Source of the DNA: Acidobacteriaceae bacterium KBS 146
Lineage (GTDB): Bacteria > Acidobacteriota > Terriglobia > Terriglobales > Acidobacteriaceae
Assembly (NCBI GenBank): GCA_000688615.1
Contig: JHVA01000001.1
Coordinates: 744,001 to 808,000, forward strand
Length of the DNA stretch: 64,000 bases
Direction of reading: 5' to 3'
A program made the position numbers and the translations under genes. Each line of letters begins with the position of its first letter. Position 1 is the first letter of the stretch. Below, one piece after another: positions 9,185-18,510 of the stretch. The notes beneath the pieces were generated by a model. The model did not search any database. It was not told the DNA's origin and saw nothing but the letters and a program-made list of their open reading frames with translations.

Positions 9185-9868
9185 ATGCGCATACTCCTTG
9201 TTGAAGACGAACTAAGACTGGCAGAAAATATCGCCGCTGCCCTGCGCGAAGTCGGCTTTGCCGTGGATCACGCAGCCGATGGTGAAAATGGATCCCACTT
9301 CGCAGAGCAAAATGTCTACGACGCCATCGTGCTCGATCTGATGTTACCGGCCAAAAGCGGCCAGAGGGTTCTCCAGGACCTCCGAAGAAAAAAACTTCAT
9401 AGCCCCGTGATGATATTAACGGCCCAGGAAGGCAAGGAATCAATCATTGATTTACTGAATGCTGGCGCAGATGATTACTTAAGCAAGCCCTTTGACTTGG
9501 GAGAGCTGATCGCGCGCATCAAGGCTCTCATTCGCAGATCCAAAGGCGTTGCGACACCCATTTTGAAGATTAGCGACATTGAGCTTAATGCCGTTCATCA
9601 AACGGTACACCGTCAAGGAAATGCAATTGATCTGTCCCCCACGGAATACCGGATACTTGAATATCTAATTCACAGACCGAGAGCCATCGTCTCTAAGCAG
9701 GAGCTTCTGGAGCACCTCTATGACTTTGACTGGGAACATCATTCCAACGTGATTGAGGCCCACGTCTCCAACCTGCGTAGAAAACTGAACCTTGCGGGAA
9801 CGGAACCTTTAATTGAGACTCTACGGCATCGCGGCTATCGGCTGCGGCAAGGGGAGGATGCCGGTTGA
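9185..9868 (+). CDS. OmpR/PhoB-family response regulator
   Basis: 227 aa, standard length. An N-terminal receiver domain has the acidic pair in LLVEDE, the phospho-acceptor Asp in AIVLDLMLP, the Thr of ILTAQ and the Lys of YLSKPFD. A C-terminal winged helix follows (SPTEYRILEYLI, later VIEAHVSNLRRKL and HRGYRL). AGGAAGAG precedes the ATG. It overlaps the histidine kinase gene by four bases, so the two form one operon. Targets are not evident. The nearest downstream gene on this strand encodes a secreted beta-propeller protein, and efflux genes follow on the other strand. Confidence 0.93.
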   Translation: MRILLVEDELRLAENIAAALREVGFAVDHAADGENGSHFAEQNVYDAIVLDLMLPAKSGQRVLQDLRRKKLHSPVMILTAQEGKESIIDLLNAGADDYLSKPFDLGELIARIKALIRRSKGVATPILKISDIELNAVHQTVHRQGNAIDLSPTEYRILEYLIHRPRAIVSKQELLEHLYDFDWEHHSNVIEAHVSNLRRKLNLAGTEPLIETLRHRGYRLRQGEDAG

Positions 9869-11289
9869 CTCGCCTTGCCTCCATGACGCGAAGGCTCATC
9901 CTGACCGTTCTTTTTCTCGAGCTACTGTCAGCGGTTGCCCTTGTGCTCGCCATCACCATCCATGAACGTCACACACAACTGGCTGCGTTCGATGCCCAGC
10001 TGCAAGGAACCGCGCAGTCTCTCATGGGAGCCGTTCAAGACGCTGAAGACGAGAGTGATAGCGTCATCCTAGAGCCGCGTGGGCTGAATCTCGATAAGCA
10101 CGCTGTCTTTCAGGTGGATGAGGCAGGACGAGTACTTGGTGCTGCAGGCGTGCTTCCCGCCGAAATCAAGCCAGTTCAAGAGCCCACAATTCGTCAGGCC
10201 CGTGTAGGGAAAAAGCTCTATCGTTTCTACTCTTTCCAGGGCCTTCGCATCATCGATCCTGGTAAACCAGACGGGGGGGTGCGTCATACCGTCTCGATCG
10301 CCTACGGTCTTCCTGTTGAGCATATCTGGCATGAAATCGCGGAAGCCACTCGTTTTTTTGTAATCGCAACGATCGCTCTTCTTGGTATGACTGCCGTTAT
10401 CATGACGTGGCGTATCCGCAAAGGACTTCAGCCCATTCGCGAACTGGCCCAAGAGGCGGAGCAGATCAGCGCAACGAATTGGAACTTCAACGCCCCAATC
10501 AGCGCAAGGAACACGCAAGAACTGCAACCCTTGGCCGCTGCCCTTGAAAGCGCAATGAATCGCTTGCAGCGTTCTTTTGAACAACAGAGACGCTTCACAA
10601 GCGATGCGGCCCATGAGTTGAAAACGGATGTTGCAATCATCAAATCTTCATTGCAGCTGTTATCCATGAAGAAGCGAACCGTCGAAGAATACAGCCAGGG
10701 ATTGGGAGCTAGTTTTGAAGATCTCGCCCGTCTCGAGACCACAGTGCAAAGAATGTTGACCTTGGCCAGACTCGAACAGCCGACAGAAGCTTCGAGCGGC
10801 TCCTGTCTCCTGCGAAACGTCGTCGAAGATGCCGCCTATCAAAGCAAAGCATTCGCGGAAATAAAGGACATTGCCGTTACAACACAACTTGCCACCAATT
10901 CATTCGTTCCTATCGACAGCAGGGATGCATTGTTGTTATGCAGCAATCTGATCGTCAATGCAATCCAGCACAGTGATGAACACAGCATCGTGATAATTAC
11001 GCTCAAGGCGCAGGAAGACAATGTGCACTTCATCGTCGAAGACGAAGGCGAGGGAATTGCCGAAGAAGATCTTGCTCACATCTTCCACCCTTTCTACCGT
11101 GGCGATCCTTCGCGGAGCAGGAAAAAGGGCGGCACCGGCTTGGGTCTTTCCATCTGTAAGGCAATCTGTGACAGAGCTAACGGGTCAATCGCTATCTCCA
11201 ACCGGCCTTCCGGGGGAGCGCGAGTCCTTGTCGTTTTGCCTCTCTTTCACCCCTCGCCTCTTCCAGTTTCAGCTTCAATTAAGCATTAG
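9865..11289 (+). CDS. Sensor histidine kinase
   Basis: 474 aa with a TTG start (9865) overlapping the regulator's stop; GGGGAGG at 9851-9857 supports it. An N-terminal membrane segment (LILTVLFLELLSAVALVLAI), a periplasmic loop of about 130 aa, a second membrane segment (FFVIATIALLGMTAVIM) and a HAMP-like linker lead to the HisKA H-box DAAHELKTDVA. The N-box SNLIVNAIQHS and G-boxes DEGEGIAEED and GGTGLGLSICKAI complete the ATPase. The H-box has Asp where most kinases have Pro (HELKTP), a variation compatible with function. It should phosphorylate the regulator encoded just upstream. Confidence 0.93.
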   Translation: MTRLASMTRRLILTVLFLELLSAVALVLAITIHERHTQLAAFDAQLQGTAQSLMGAVQDAEDESDSVILEPRGLNLDKHAVFQVDEAGRVLGAAGVLPAEIKPVQEPTIRQARVGKKLYRFYSFQGLRIIDPGKPDGGVRHTVSIAYGLPVEHIWHEIAEATRFFVIATIALLGMTAVIMTWRIRKGLQPIRELAQEAEQISATNWNFNAPISARNTQELQPLAAALESAMNRLQRSFEQQRRFTSDAAHELKTDVAIIKSSLQLLSMKKRTVEEYSQGLGASFEDLARLETTVQRMLTLARLEQPTEASSGSCLLRNVVEDAAYQSKAFAEIKDIAVTTQLATNSFVPIDSRDALLLCSNLIVNAIQHSDEHSIVIITLKAQEDNVHFIVEDEGEGIAEEDLAHIFHPFYRGDPSRSRKKGGTGLGLSICKAICDRANGSIAISNRPSGGARVLVVLPLFHPSPLPVSASIKH

Positions 11290-11343
11290 CAAAGAAACTC
11301 AATTTGCCGACGGAAGATCGTCGAGCTCACCGAGGAGTTCTTT

Positions 11344-12366
11344 ATGAGACGCTATTGCGGCCTCGCTACAGTCGCTGTTTGTTCGTTAGCCCTTTCCATA
11401 TCGGCGACTGCCCAGACCTACCACATCGTCAATCACTGGAAAGTCGGCGGCGAAGGGGGATGGGATTATGTTGCCAACGATAGTGCGGCTCATCGTCTCT
11501 ACATCGCGCATAATTCCCGTATTGAGGTTGTCGATACTAACACCGGTAAATTGGTCGGAGCGGTTACCGGGCTTAAGAGTACGCACGGTGTTGCATTCGA
11601 TCCTGACGGAAAAACTGGATATATCAGCGATGGTGCTGGAAATGCCATCGTAGTTTTTGATCGATCAACTCTATCTACCAACAACGTCATACCCGCAGGA
11701 AAAAACCCAGACGGAATCGCTTACGAACCCGTAACGAAGACAGTCTGGGCCTTCAACGGGCGCAGCAATAACATCTCTGTCCTGGATACAGCCTCGCAAA
11801 AAATAATCGCGACTATCCCTCTTCCAGGTAAGCCCGAGTTTCCTCAGGTCGATGAACATGGCGCAGTGTTCGTGAACATCGAAGACAAAAATGCAATCGT
11901 TAAGCTCGACGCGAGAAAACATCAGGCGGTCGCGACGTGGCCTCTTGAGGGATGCGAATCACCGTCAGGGATGGCGATCGATCGCGCCCGGCAACGCTTG
12001 TTCTCTGTCTGTGACGGAGGGAGGATGGCGGTAATGAACTACTTAACGGGAAAATTGGTGGGCGTAGCTAACATCGGAGATTCACCTGACGCAGCCGCTT
12101 TCGATCCCAAACACAATCTAGCCTTCTCTTCGAACGGTGGCGACGGTACCCTTAGCGTTGTCGACACCACGAAATCTGGATTCCCTACCGTCCAAACACT
12201 TAGGACAGCAAAAGGTGCACGGACGATGGCACTTGATCCCTCCCTTGGACGTATTTATCTCGTAACCGCCCAGTTCGGTCCGCCACTTCAACCAACGGCA
12301 ACAACCCCTCGGCCTAGGCCCGCGGTTGTACCTGGAAGCTTTGAAGTCATTGTCGTTGAACGCTAA
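11344..12366 (+). CDS. YncE-family secreted beta-propeller protein
   Basis: 340 aa with a clear signal peptide (LATVAVCSLALSISATAQ) and repeated propeller blades of the form IEVVDTNTGKLVG, IVVFDRSTL, ISVLDTASQKI and LSVVDTTKSG, typical of YncE/YVTN-repeat proteins. GAGGAG precedes the ATG. Such proteins are periplasmic or extracellular; most lack a known function, and some bind DNA, metal or redox partners. It lies 54 bp after the kinase gene and may share its transcript, so it could be an accessory or target of the two-component system. No catalytic motif is recognised. Confidence 0.8.
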   Translation: MRRYCGLATVAVCSLALSISATAQTYHIVNHWKVGGEGGWDYVANDSAAHRLYIAHNSRIEVVDTNTGKLVGAVTGLKSTHGVAFDPDGKTGYISDGAGNAIVVFDRSTLSTNNVIPAGKNPDGIAYEPVTKTVWAFNGRSNNISVLDTASQKIIATIPLPGKPEFPQVDEHGAVFVNIEDKNAIVKLDARKHQAVATWPLEGCESPSGMAIDRARQRLFSVCDGGRMAVMNYLTGKLVGVANIGDSPDAAAFDPKHNLAFSSNGGDGTLSVVDTTKSGFPTVQTLRTAKGARTMALDPSLGRIYLVTAQFGPPLQPTATTPRPRPAVVPGSFEVIVVER

Positions 12367-12385
12367 CTTTATATCAAACTCAGTA

Positions 12386-12416
12386 ACCGGCTGCCTTATG
12401 GGCAGCCGGTACTTTT
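12386..12416 (+). terminator. Rho-independent terminator
   Basis: Perfect 10-bp stem ACCGGCTGCC / GGCAGCCGGT with the five-base loop TTATG, followed by ACTTTTT. It ends the two-component/propeller transcript and sits at the convergent junction with the efflux permease gene. Confidence 0.85.
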
Positions 12417-15400
12417 TATATCGTCTGCACTTTATTACGTGTAAGAAGATAGTAGACGACAGGCGTCACGATAAGGCTGAGTAACATCGAGATCAGTAGC
12501 CCTCCAATCACTGCGACTGCGAGCGGCTGAAGCATCTGTGATCCGGAACCGAGACCGAAGGCCAACGGAAGCATTCCGCAGATCGCCGCGCTCGCTGTCA
12601 TGACGATCGGACGAAGACGTCGTTGGGCAGCGTGCAGCATGGCGTCGCGTGCCGATCCACCCTCTTGGCGAAAGCGCTCGTCCGCATCAAGCAGCAAAAT
12701 ACCGTTCTTAGCCACAATGCCAATCACCATGATTAGCCCCATAAACGATGCCACGTTAAATGTAATCCCAGTGACCATCAGAGCTAGGACAACCCCTGCA
12801 ATCGAAAGCACCGAAGACGTGAGAATTGCGGTCGGAGCGGAAAAGTTATGGAACTCTGCCAGCAAAACACCGAATACAAGTGCAAGGGACAGAAGAAGCA
12901 CACGCGAAAGTTCGTGGAACGACTGCTGCTGCTCCTGATACGTTCCTCCATACTCCACCCGAACCGTTGTCGGTAGATGCATTGCAGCAATTTTGTTTTG
13001 TACTTTCGCGATGGCCGTACCCAGGTCCGAGCCTTCCAATCTTCCTGTCACGCTAATGAGCTGCTGAAGATTCTCCCTCTTGATCTCATTCTGTGGAGGA
13101 AGCTCTGTAATCTGCGCCAATGACCCCAGAGTCGCAAGCTTTCCGCTAGCGCTATTGAAAACCGTGCTCTGAATCGTATCCAGGGATTGCCGTGTTTCTG
13201 CTCCCAACCGTACGCGAATCGTATAAGGTCGACCATTGGCGATCAGCGGGTCCGTGGTCGTCACCCCGTCGAGGATCGAGGTCGCGTCTTCAGCAATCTC
13301 GATAGGAGTAAATCCCATTCTCCCCGCTACACTGGGATCAACCTGGAAGTTCGTTGCTGGGCCACTGACGGTGTTGTCGATACCGTTTTGAATATCGACG
13401 ACTCCATTTACCTTTCCGATGGCGTCGCCAATACGAGGGCCCAATCCAGCTAGAAGGTTCGGATCATTTGCAAAGACTTTGATTTGAATAGGCTCAGGAG
13501 CATTCGAAAGATCGCCGATCATATCCTGCAACACCTGGGTAAACTCTACATCGAGCTCAGGCTCTGTCTTCTTTAGCTGTGCTCTTGCATCTGTGATTAC
13601 CTCGTCAATGCCGCGACTGCGTTTACTTTTCAACTTGACCGTAATGTCGCCCGTATTTGCTTCAGTGACTGCCGCCAGTCCCATCTGGAGTCCTGTACGG
13701 CGCGACGTGCTTTCAACCTCCGGCATGCTGTGGAGAATGCGATCGACATGATCAAGAACCCGATTCGTTTCCGTCAGAGAGCTTCCCGCTGGCATGATGT
13801 AGTCAAGAACAAAACCACCCTCATCCATCTCCGGCAAAAGATCGGACCCTAGTGCGCGGTATCCCACCCAGGTCCCGGCTACCAACAAGATGCAAAAACC
13901 CAAGAGCATGTATGGACGGCCCAGAGACCAGCTAAGGAAACGTTCATGCCAGTGAAGCATCGTTCGCATAAAACTACCCTGCTTCTCGCTTTTCTCTACT
14001 TTTTGATTCGGTTCGCGGAGAAGCACAAGGCTTAGCCCTGGAGTCCACGTGACCGCAAGGAGCAATGAAGTGAGTAGGGCGACCGTCATAGTAACCGCAA
14101 GCGCACGGAAAAAACTTCCCGTAACTCCGGTGACCGAGATTAAAGGAAGAAATACAACGACTGGCGTAATTGTTGATCCGATAAGGGGCGCACGGATCTC
14201 TCGTAGTGCCAGACGTGCCGACTCTGCGCGACTCTCCCCATGATCTCGGTGCATCACAATGTTTTCAACAACAACAATGGCATCGTCGATCACCAGACCG
14301 ATTGCCGCTGCAAGACCTCCAAGAGTCATCAGGTTGAAGCTCTCCCCAATAGCCCATAAAAGTAGAATCGTGATCGCGACCGTAGCTGGAATAACAAGGC
14401 CAGCAATCAACGAGGAACTCCAGTCCCCCAGAAAGAGAAACAAAATTATGCACGCCAGCACGAGTCCGATAAAAATCGCATCGCGGACGCTGCGGATACT
14501 TTCACGCACCAGCTCCGATTGATCGTAGTAGGGCTCGAGGCTTACTCCGGGCGGTAAACTCTTTTTTAGCTGTTGCATCTTCACAGCAACAGCATCTGCG
14601 ACCGCAACCGTGTTACCAGAGGGCTGGCGCGTGATGTTCAACAGTACGGCTGGCCGGCCGTTCGCCGTCACCGTCGTGTATACCGGCATCACTCCCGGCT
14701 GAACCGTTGCAATATCAGAAACCCGAATTGCAGCCCCGCCGGCAGTTGTCTTCACGACAAGACGGCCGAGTTGAGACGCATCGTGTGCCTGAGCACCCAC
14801 CAAACCAAGGATGAGCTGGTGATTTGCCTCGTAAAGTCCAGGGGAGTCAATGATGTTTGAAGCCTGGACAGCATTGACCAAGTCAAGGATTGTAACGCCT
14901 GCAGTCTGCATCCGCGCCATATTCGGCACGATATGGAACTCTGGAACTTGACCTCCCTGCACCGTTACCGTGCTCACACCGGAAACTCGGTTGAGGGGTG
15001 GTTTGAGCTGATATGTCGCAAGTTCCCAAAGTTGCGTCTGAGAAAGCCGGTCGGAGATAAGACTGAAGCCTAGGATCGGAAAGGTCGCAAACGTTAAACG
15101 GTTCGTCGTGATCGTGGCTGTAGCCGGCAACGTCTGACGCACTTTGCTGATAGCTGCATCGACTAGCTGCAGCGTACGATACATATCAATGTTCCAGTCG
15201 AAAAACAGGCTGACCTCAGCAGATCCTCTGCTTGTCGTCGAGCGCACCGTCACCAGACCAGGGACAGCATTGACCGCGTCTTCAATCGGTTTGGTGATCG
15301 TAACCTGCATCTGTTCAACAGGCATCACTCCGTTGTCCACTCCGATTACGACACGCGGAAAATTCGTCTCCGGAAACACAGAGATCGGAACATACTGAGC

Positions 15401-15514
15401 CACGTAGACACCGGCGATCGACAGCAGAATCAGGAAGAAAAAGATTGGCCCACGAAAACGAACCAGCCAAAACGGTTTTCCGGCTGCAGGGGGTATAGAT
15501 GTTTGCAAAATCAT
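12416..15514 (-). CDS. RND efflux permease, system A
   Basis: 1032 aa, the standard length of an inner-membrane RND proton antiporter. Seen: an N-terminal membrane helix, two large periplasmic loops, twelve predicted helices in two halves, and the TM4 proton-relay motif GLVIDDAIVVVEN with both Asp residues. The N-terminal part (ISVFPETNFPRVVI) resembles the AcrB/MdtC/CusA superfamily. The start overlaps the adaptor stop (ATGA), so it is the last gene of a TolC-adaptor-permease operon. No metal-specific Met or His clusters stand out, so drug or lipid export is as likely as metal export. Confidence 0.9.
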   Translation of the reverse strand: MILQTSIPPAAGKPFWLVRFRGPIFFFLILLSIAGVYVAQYVPISVFPETNFPRVVIGVDNGVMPVEQMQVTITKPIEDAVNAVPGLVTVRSTTSRGSAEVSLFFDWNIDMYRTLQLVDAAISKVRQTLPATATITTNRLTFATFPILGFSLISDRLSQTQLWELATYQLKPPLNRVSGVSTVTVQGGQVPEFHIVPNMARMQTAGVTILDLVNAVQASNIIDSPGLYEANHQLILGLVGAQAHDASQLGRLVVKTTAGGAAIRVSDIATVQPGVMPVYTTVTANGRPAVLLNITRQPSGNTVAVADAVAVKMQQLKKSLPPGVSLEPYYDQSELVRESIRSVRDAIFIGLVLACIILFLFLGDWSSSLIAGLVIPATVAITILLLWAIGESFNLMTLGGLAAAIGLVIDDAIVVVENIVMHRDHGESRAESARLALREIRAPLIGSTITPVVVFLPLISVTGVTGSFFRALAVTMTVALLTSLLLAVTWTPGLSLVLLREPNQKVEKSEKQGSFMRTMLHWHERFLSWSLGRPYMLLGFCILLVAGTWVGYRALGSDLLPEMDEGGFVLDYIMPAGSSLTETNRVLDHVDRILHSMPEVESTSRRTGLQMGLAAVTEANTGDITVKLKSKRSRGIDEVITDARAQLKKTEPELDVEFTQVLQDMIGDLSNAPEPIQIKVFANDPNLLAGLGPRIGDAIGKVNGVVDIQNGIDNTVSGPATNFQVDPSVAGRMGFTPIEIAEDATSILDGVTTTDPLIANGRPYTIRVRLGAETRQSLDTIQSTVFNSASGKLATLGSLAQITELPPQNEIKRENLQQLISVTGRLEGSDLGTAIAKVQNKIAAMHLPTTVRVEYGGTYQEQQQSFHELSRVLLLSLALVFGVLLAEFHNFSAPTAILTSSVLSIAGVVLALMVTGITFNVASFMGLIMVIGIVAKNGILLLDADERFRQEGGSARDAMLHAAQRRLRPIVMTASAAICGMLPLAFGLGSGSQMLQPLAVAVIGGLLISMLLSLIVTPVVYYLLTRNKVQTI

Positions 15515-16812
15515 TTTTCTTTTTCTCCGGCCGCTGCGCCCTGATCGTCACCTTCCTTGGCAACATTGACCTTGGTGCCTTCGTCCAGACCGTAGGCGCC
15601 CGTAGTGATGACAGTTTCCGATCCACTAAGTCCTTGTGTGATCTGAACATCATCTCCATCAGCGATACCGAGTTGAACTCCCTTTTTACGCGCAGTTCCA
15701 TCAGCAGCAACGATCATGACCGACTTGCCACCATCCTGCGCCGTAAGAATCGCGGCCTGAGGAACCTTAATCGCCTTCTCAACTGTCCGGCCAACAATCG
15801 ATGTTCTCACCGGTGTCCCCGCCTTATATCTCCCCTCTCGATTGTCGAGGCGGAGCCAAACCTCAACCGTCGTACTGCCTGGATCGAGAGCCGGACTGAT
15901 CAGAGTAACTTTGGCGGGAGCAGCCTGATCCACACCGGGTATGGCGATAGAGGCCTCATCTCCCAGGCTGAGTCTCTGTGCCGCGGTCTGAGATAGGTGA
16001 ACCTTCGCCACCAGGGAGGAGGTATCCATCACAGTGATCAGTGTGCTTCCCGAATTTACGGTTTCCCCGGGAAACAAGGGCCGATCAGTCACAATGCCAG
16101 TAATCGGACTACGGATCTTGGAGTAAGACACTAAGGCTTCAGCAGCCAGATACTTTCCTTTGGCCGAATAAAGCTGCCCTTGCGCTTGCTGCATTGTTGC
16201 TGCACTGCTGACCTGCTTGAGCGAATCCAGATGATTTTTCGCGACATCATAAGCGGATTGCGCCTGCACCAGCGCCGCCACAGCAGTGTCGTAATCTCTT
16301 CCTGCAATTGCCCCTTGTTGCAGTAATTGCTTACGAGATGCCGCAATCTCGCGCTGCAGCTCCAACTGCGCCTTTGCCTGTGCGACGTCCAGCTGCGCCT
16401 TCCTGTAATCCTCAGGCACCTGTGCCTTGGTTTGCATTTCGAACAAAGCCTGCGCGGCATCGTACTGTCCCTTGTTATCCAGGGCTTGGGCAGCCAGATC
16501 GCGGCTCTCAAGCACAGCGAGCAGCTGCCCTGCTTTTACCTTTGATCCGCGCTGCACATAAAACGCCTTCACGGGAGCTGTAATTTTGGGAGAGATCGCA
16601 GCCTGCGCCAAAGGCGCCAGCGAAGCGTCCGCCATGATGTGCTCTGAGATCCGGCCTACTTCAGGTCGCTCTGCCTGCACCGTTACAAGCGTCTCTGTTT
16701 CAGCGTCCCCGCTTTTCTTACACGCCTGCATCCACAAAACGAACAGCGGCAAACCTGCCATCAGCACGAGGCGTTTGGGAAACATGGACAATAGGTTCAC
16801 ATGGACTCTCAT
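15511..16812 (-). CDS. RND periplasmic adaptor (membrane fusion protein), system A
   Basis: 433 aa. An N-terminal hydrophobic segment ends FVLWMQAC, a possible but non-ideal lipobox, so it may be lipid- or signal-anchored. A barrel-sandwich half (VKAFYVQRGSKVKAGQLLAVLE) is followed by a long Ala/Gln-rich alpha-helical hairpin (about residues 115-225), the second lipoyl half (SYSKIRSPITGIVTDRP) and a beta-barrel domain. It bridges the permease and TolC. It overlaps both neighbours by ATGA, indicating translational coupling. Confidence 0.9.
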   Translation of the reverse strand: MRVHVNLLSMFPKRLVLMAGLPLFVLWMQACKKSGDAETETLVTVQAERPEVGRISEHIMADASLAPLAQAAISPKITAPVKAFYVQRGSKVKAGQLLAVLESRDLAAQALDNKGQYDAAQALFEMQTKAQVPEDYRKAQLDVAQAKAQLELQREIAASRKQLLQQGAIAGRDYDTAVAALVQAQSAYDVAKNHLDSLKQVSSAATMQQAQGQLYSAKGKYLAAEALVSYSKIRSPITGIVTDRPLFPGETVNSGSTLITVMDTSSLVAKVHLSQTAAQRLSLGDEASIAIPGVDQAAPAKVTLISPALDPGSTTVEVWLRLDNREGRYKAGTPVRTSIVGRTVEKAIKVPQAAILTAQDGGKSVMIVAADGTARKKGVQLGIADGDDVQITQGLSGSETVITTGAYGLDEGTKVNVAKEGDDQGAAAGEKEK

Positions 16813-18155
16813 AGATTACCCGTAAGAATTTGCAATGCAGCAAAAGCAGATTGATAGCGGACAAAACCGTCGGTCTGAGCCGTCCCCGCAGTAAGAAATG
16901 CGTTTTGTGCATCCACAACCTCAAGCGCCGTGGATTCGCCCGCTGAATAGCGCAGTCTCGTAAGGCGCAGACTCTCAGACGCTGTGCGGACACTCTCATC
17001 CAGAGAGGCCAGCTGACTCTGCGCTATCTCCGCCTCGGAGTAAACCTCTTCCAGCGTAGCAATAAGCCGTCGCTGTGTGGCCGTTAGCGTAACCTTCACC
17101 GCTTCCCTTCGAATCTCACTCTGCTTGACTCGCTTCTGCGTCGAGAGCCAGTCCCAAACAGGAATATCTAAGGTTCCGCTGATCGAGTAACCCAAATTTC
17201 GGACATCATCAGGTCCACGCTTCGCGAACTGCGGAGCATCAATGCCATAGCTGAAATTGAGCGCAACGTCGGGCAAGTAAGCGGACTTTGCCGATTTCAC
17301 CTCGAAATTCGAGGCTCGAAGGTCCGCCAGTGCGCTTGCCATCTCCGGATTTCGTGCAGAGGCCATTCGATTCACGTCATCGCGATCCGGAAGGGGCGTA
17401 AGAGAAGAGGTCGGTTGGGTCGAATAAGCAGTTCGCGGATCCGGAAACAGAAGCACAGCCAGTTCCAGCCTCGCCCTGCTCGCTGCCAGATTAGCATCGC
17501 TCAACTCTCGTTGACGCTGCTGCAGCTGAAGCTGCGCCTTAACAACGTCTGCGTGCGCAACCTCGCGAGCATTCTCTCGTTTCTGCGTCAGATCAAGAAA
17601 CGACGTCGCCTCATTGAGCGCCTCTTCCTGCAAGTGCTGCTTCTCCGCAAATGCTGTGACGGCGTAGTACATCGAAACGACGGTCGAAACCAGCCCGCGC
17701 CGCAGAACCTGCGTCTCAGCTGCAGCCCGAGCAGCATTTGCCGAGGCAACCTGCGCATCCGCAATCTGCCTTAGGCCGAAAGTTTCATTGATCGAAGCCT
17801 GGCTCGTATATTCATGGATTGCATTGTTCGCAATAAAGATCGGCAACGCCTGCGCTCCAGCCTGACCACCCTGGTTTGTCTGACCATTCGGCTGGGTATA
17901 GAGCATCTGATTGTGATAAGTGACCGATGGCAATAGGGCAGCCTTTGCCAGATATTTATCGATTGCAGCACTTCGCTCGACCGCGACTGCATTCGCGAAG
18001 ACAGGTTCGTTCTGTTCAGCACGCGTGATCGCTTCGCTGAGACTAATCACGATTGGAACCGGAGAGGCCTGTTGGGCAGACGCGATTCCCAGCACACCAC
18101 AGGAGAGGTAGACCGCGCCCAGAACTCTGCCTAGGTAATAATTCACTCCGCGCAT
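16809..18155 (-). CDS. TolC-family outer-membrane efflux protein, system A
   Basis: 448 aa with a signal peptide (VYLSCGVLGIASAQQ) and two repeats of the outer-membrane-factor fold, rich in Ala, Gln and Ser heptads, ending LEVVDAQNAFLTAGTAQ. It forms the outer-membrane channel of system A and is the first gene of the operon. A 21-bp-arm inverted repeat lies 22 bp upstream of its ATG, and a candidate promoter lies about 300 bp upstream. No clear ribosome-binding site is seen, so the start could instead be the GTG three codons downstream. Confidence 0.88.
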   Translation of the reverse strand: MRGVNYYLGRVLGAVYLSCGVLGIASAQQASPVPIVISLSEAITRAEQNEPVFANAVAVERSAAIDKYLAKAALLPSVTYHNQMLYTQPNGQTNQGGQAGAQALPIFIANNAIHEYTSQASINETFGLRQIADAQVASANAARAAAETQVLRRGLVSTVVSMYYAVTAFAEKQHLQEEALNEATSFLDLTQKRENAREVAHADVVKAQLQLQQRQRELSDANLAASRARLELAVLLFPDPRTAYSTQPTSSLTPLPDRDDVNRMASARNPEMASALADLRASNFEVKSAKSAYLPDVALNFSYGIDAPQFAKRGPDDVRNLGYSISGTLDIPVWDWLSTQKRVKQSEIRREAVKVTLTATQRRLIATLEEVYSEAEIAQSQLASLDESVRTASESLRLTRLRYSAGESTALEVVDAQNAFLTAGTAQTDGFVRYQSAFAALQILTGNL

Positions 18156-18177
18156 ATTCTGAAATTAGCGGATACAC

Positions 18178-18224
18178 CTTAAGGCCAACTGAATCAAGCT
18201 CTTCTTGATTCAGTTGCCCTTAAG
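18178..18224 (-). repeat. Long inverted repeat before the system A operon
   Basis: A 13-bp perfect stem (18186-18198 with 18204-18216, core CAACTGAATCAAG) closes a five-base loop. After one mismatch, seven further base pairs (CTTAAGG/CCTTAAG) extend it, giving a 21-bp arm. There is no T-run, so it is not an ordinary terminator. It ends 22 bp before the TolC start codon, where it could act as an operator or as an RNA hairpin. Confidence 0.7.
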
Positions 18225-18466
18225 CATCTCACTCGGGCTTCGACTGGTCGTGCGGCTCCTCATCCATTTCCCCGAGGCAATAATCACTGTAGGCGACTCA
18301 CTCCCTGTCGAATAAAAATTGCGGTCTACGTAACCTCGGGATTCATGTTCAGCTTGACAGGACTCGCTCAAATGAAGCGATTTGCCCCCGGATAGCCGAA
18401 CGGCCCACCCCCCACGCTCCGCCAGAACGCATGCCTCCTCAACGCAGACTGAAGATCAAAAGCGAA

Positions 18467-18494
18467 ATTCTATCCCTTCAGCGAATCCTGACAA
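18467..18494 (-). promoter_or_regulatory. Predicted promoter of efflux operon A
   Basis: On the minus strand, TTGTCA (18489-18494) and TAGAAT (18467-18472) are spaced by 16 bp. It is the best sigma70-like match found by eye in the spacer. Confidence 0.4.
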
Positions 18495-18510
18495 TCGCAT
18501 AGAGCCAAAG

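Larger units (their letters stand above)
18156..18510 (-). other. 355-bp leader/intergenic region before efflux system A
   Basis: No coding frame is supported. It contains a candidate minus-strand promoter at its far end (18467-18494) and a long inverted repeat just before the TolC gene (18178-18224). If that promoter is used, the mRNA has a leader of roughly 300 nt. Confidence 0.5.

Noticed and set aside
18178..18224. Rho-independent terminator reading of the long inverted repeat
   Set aside because: No T-run follows on either strand and the repeat lies directly before a start codon.
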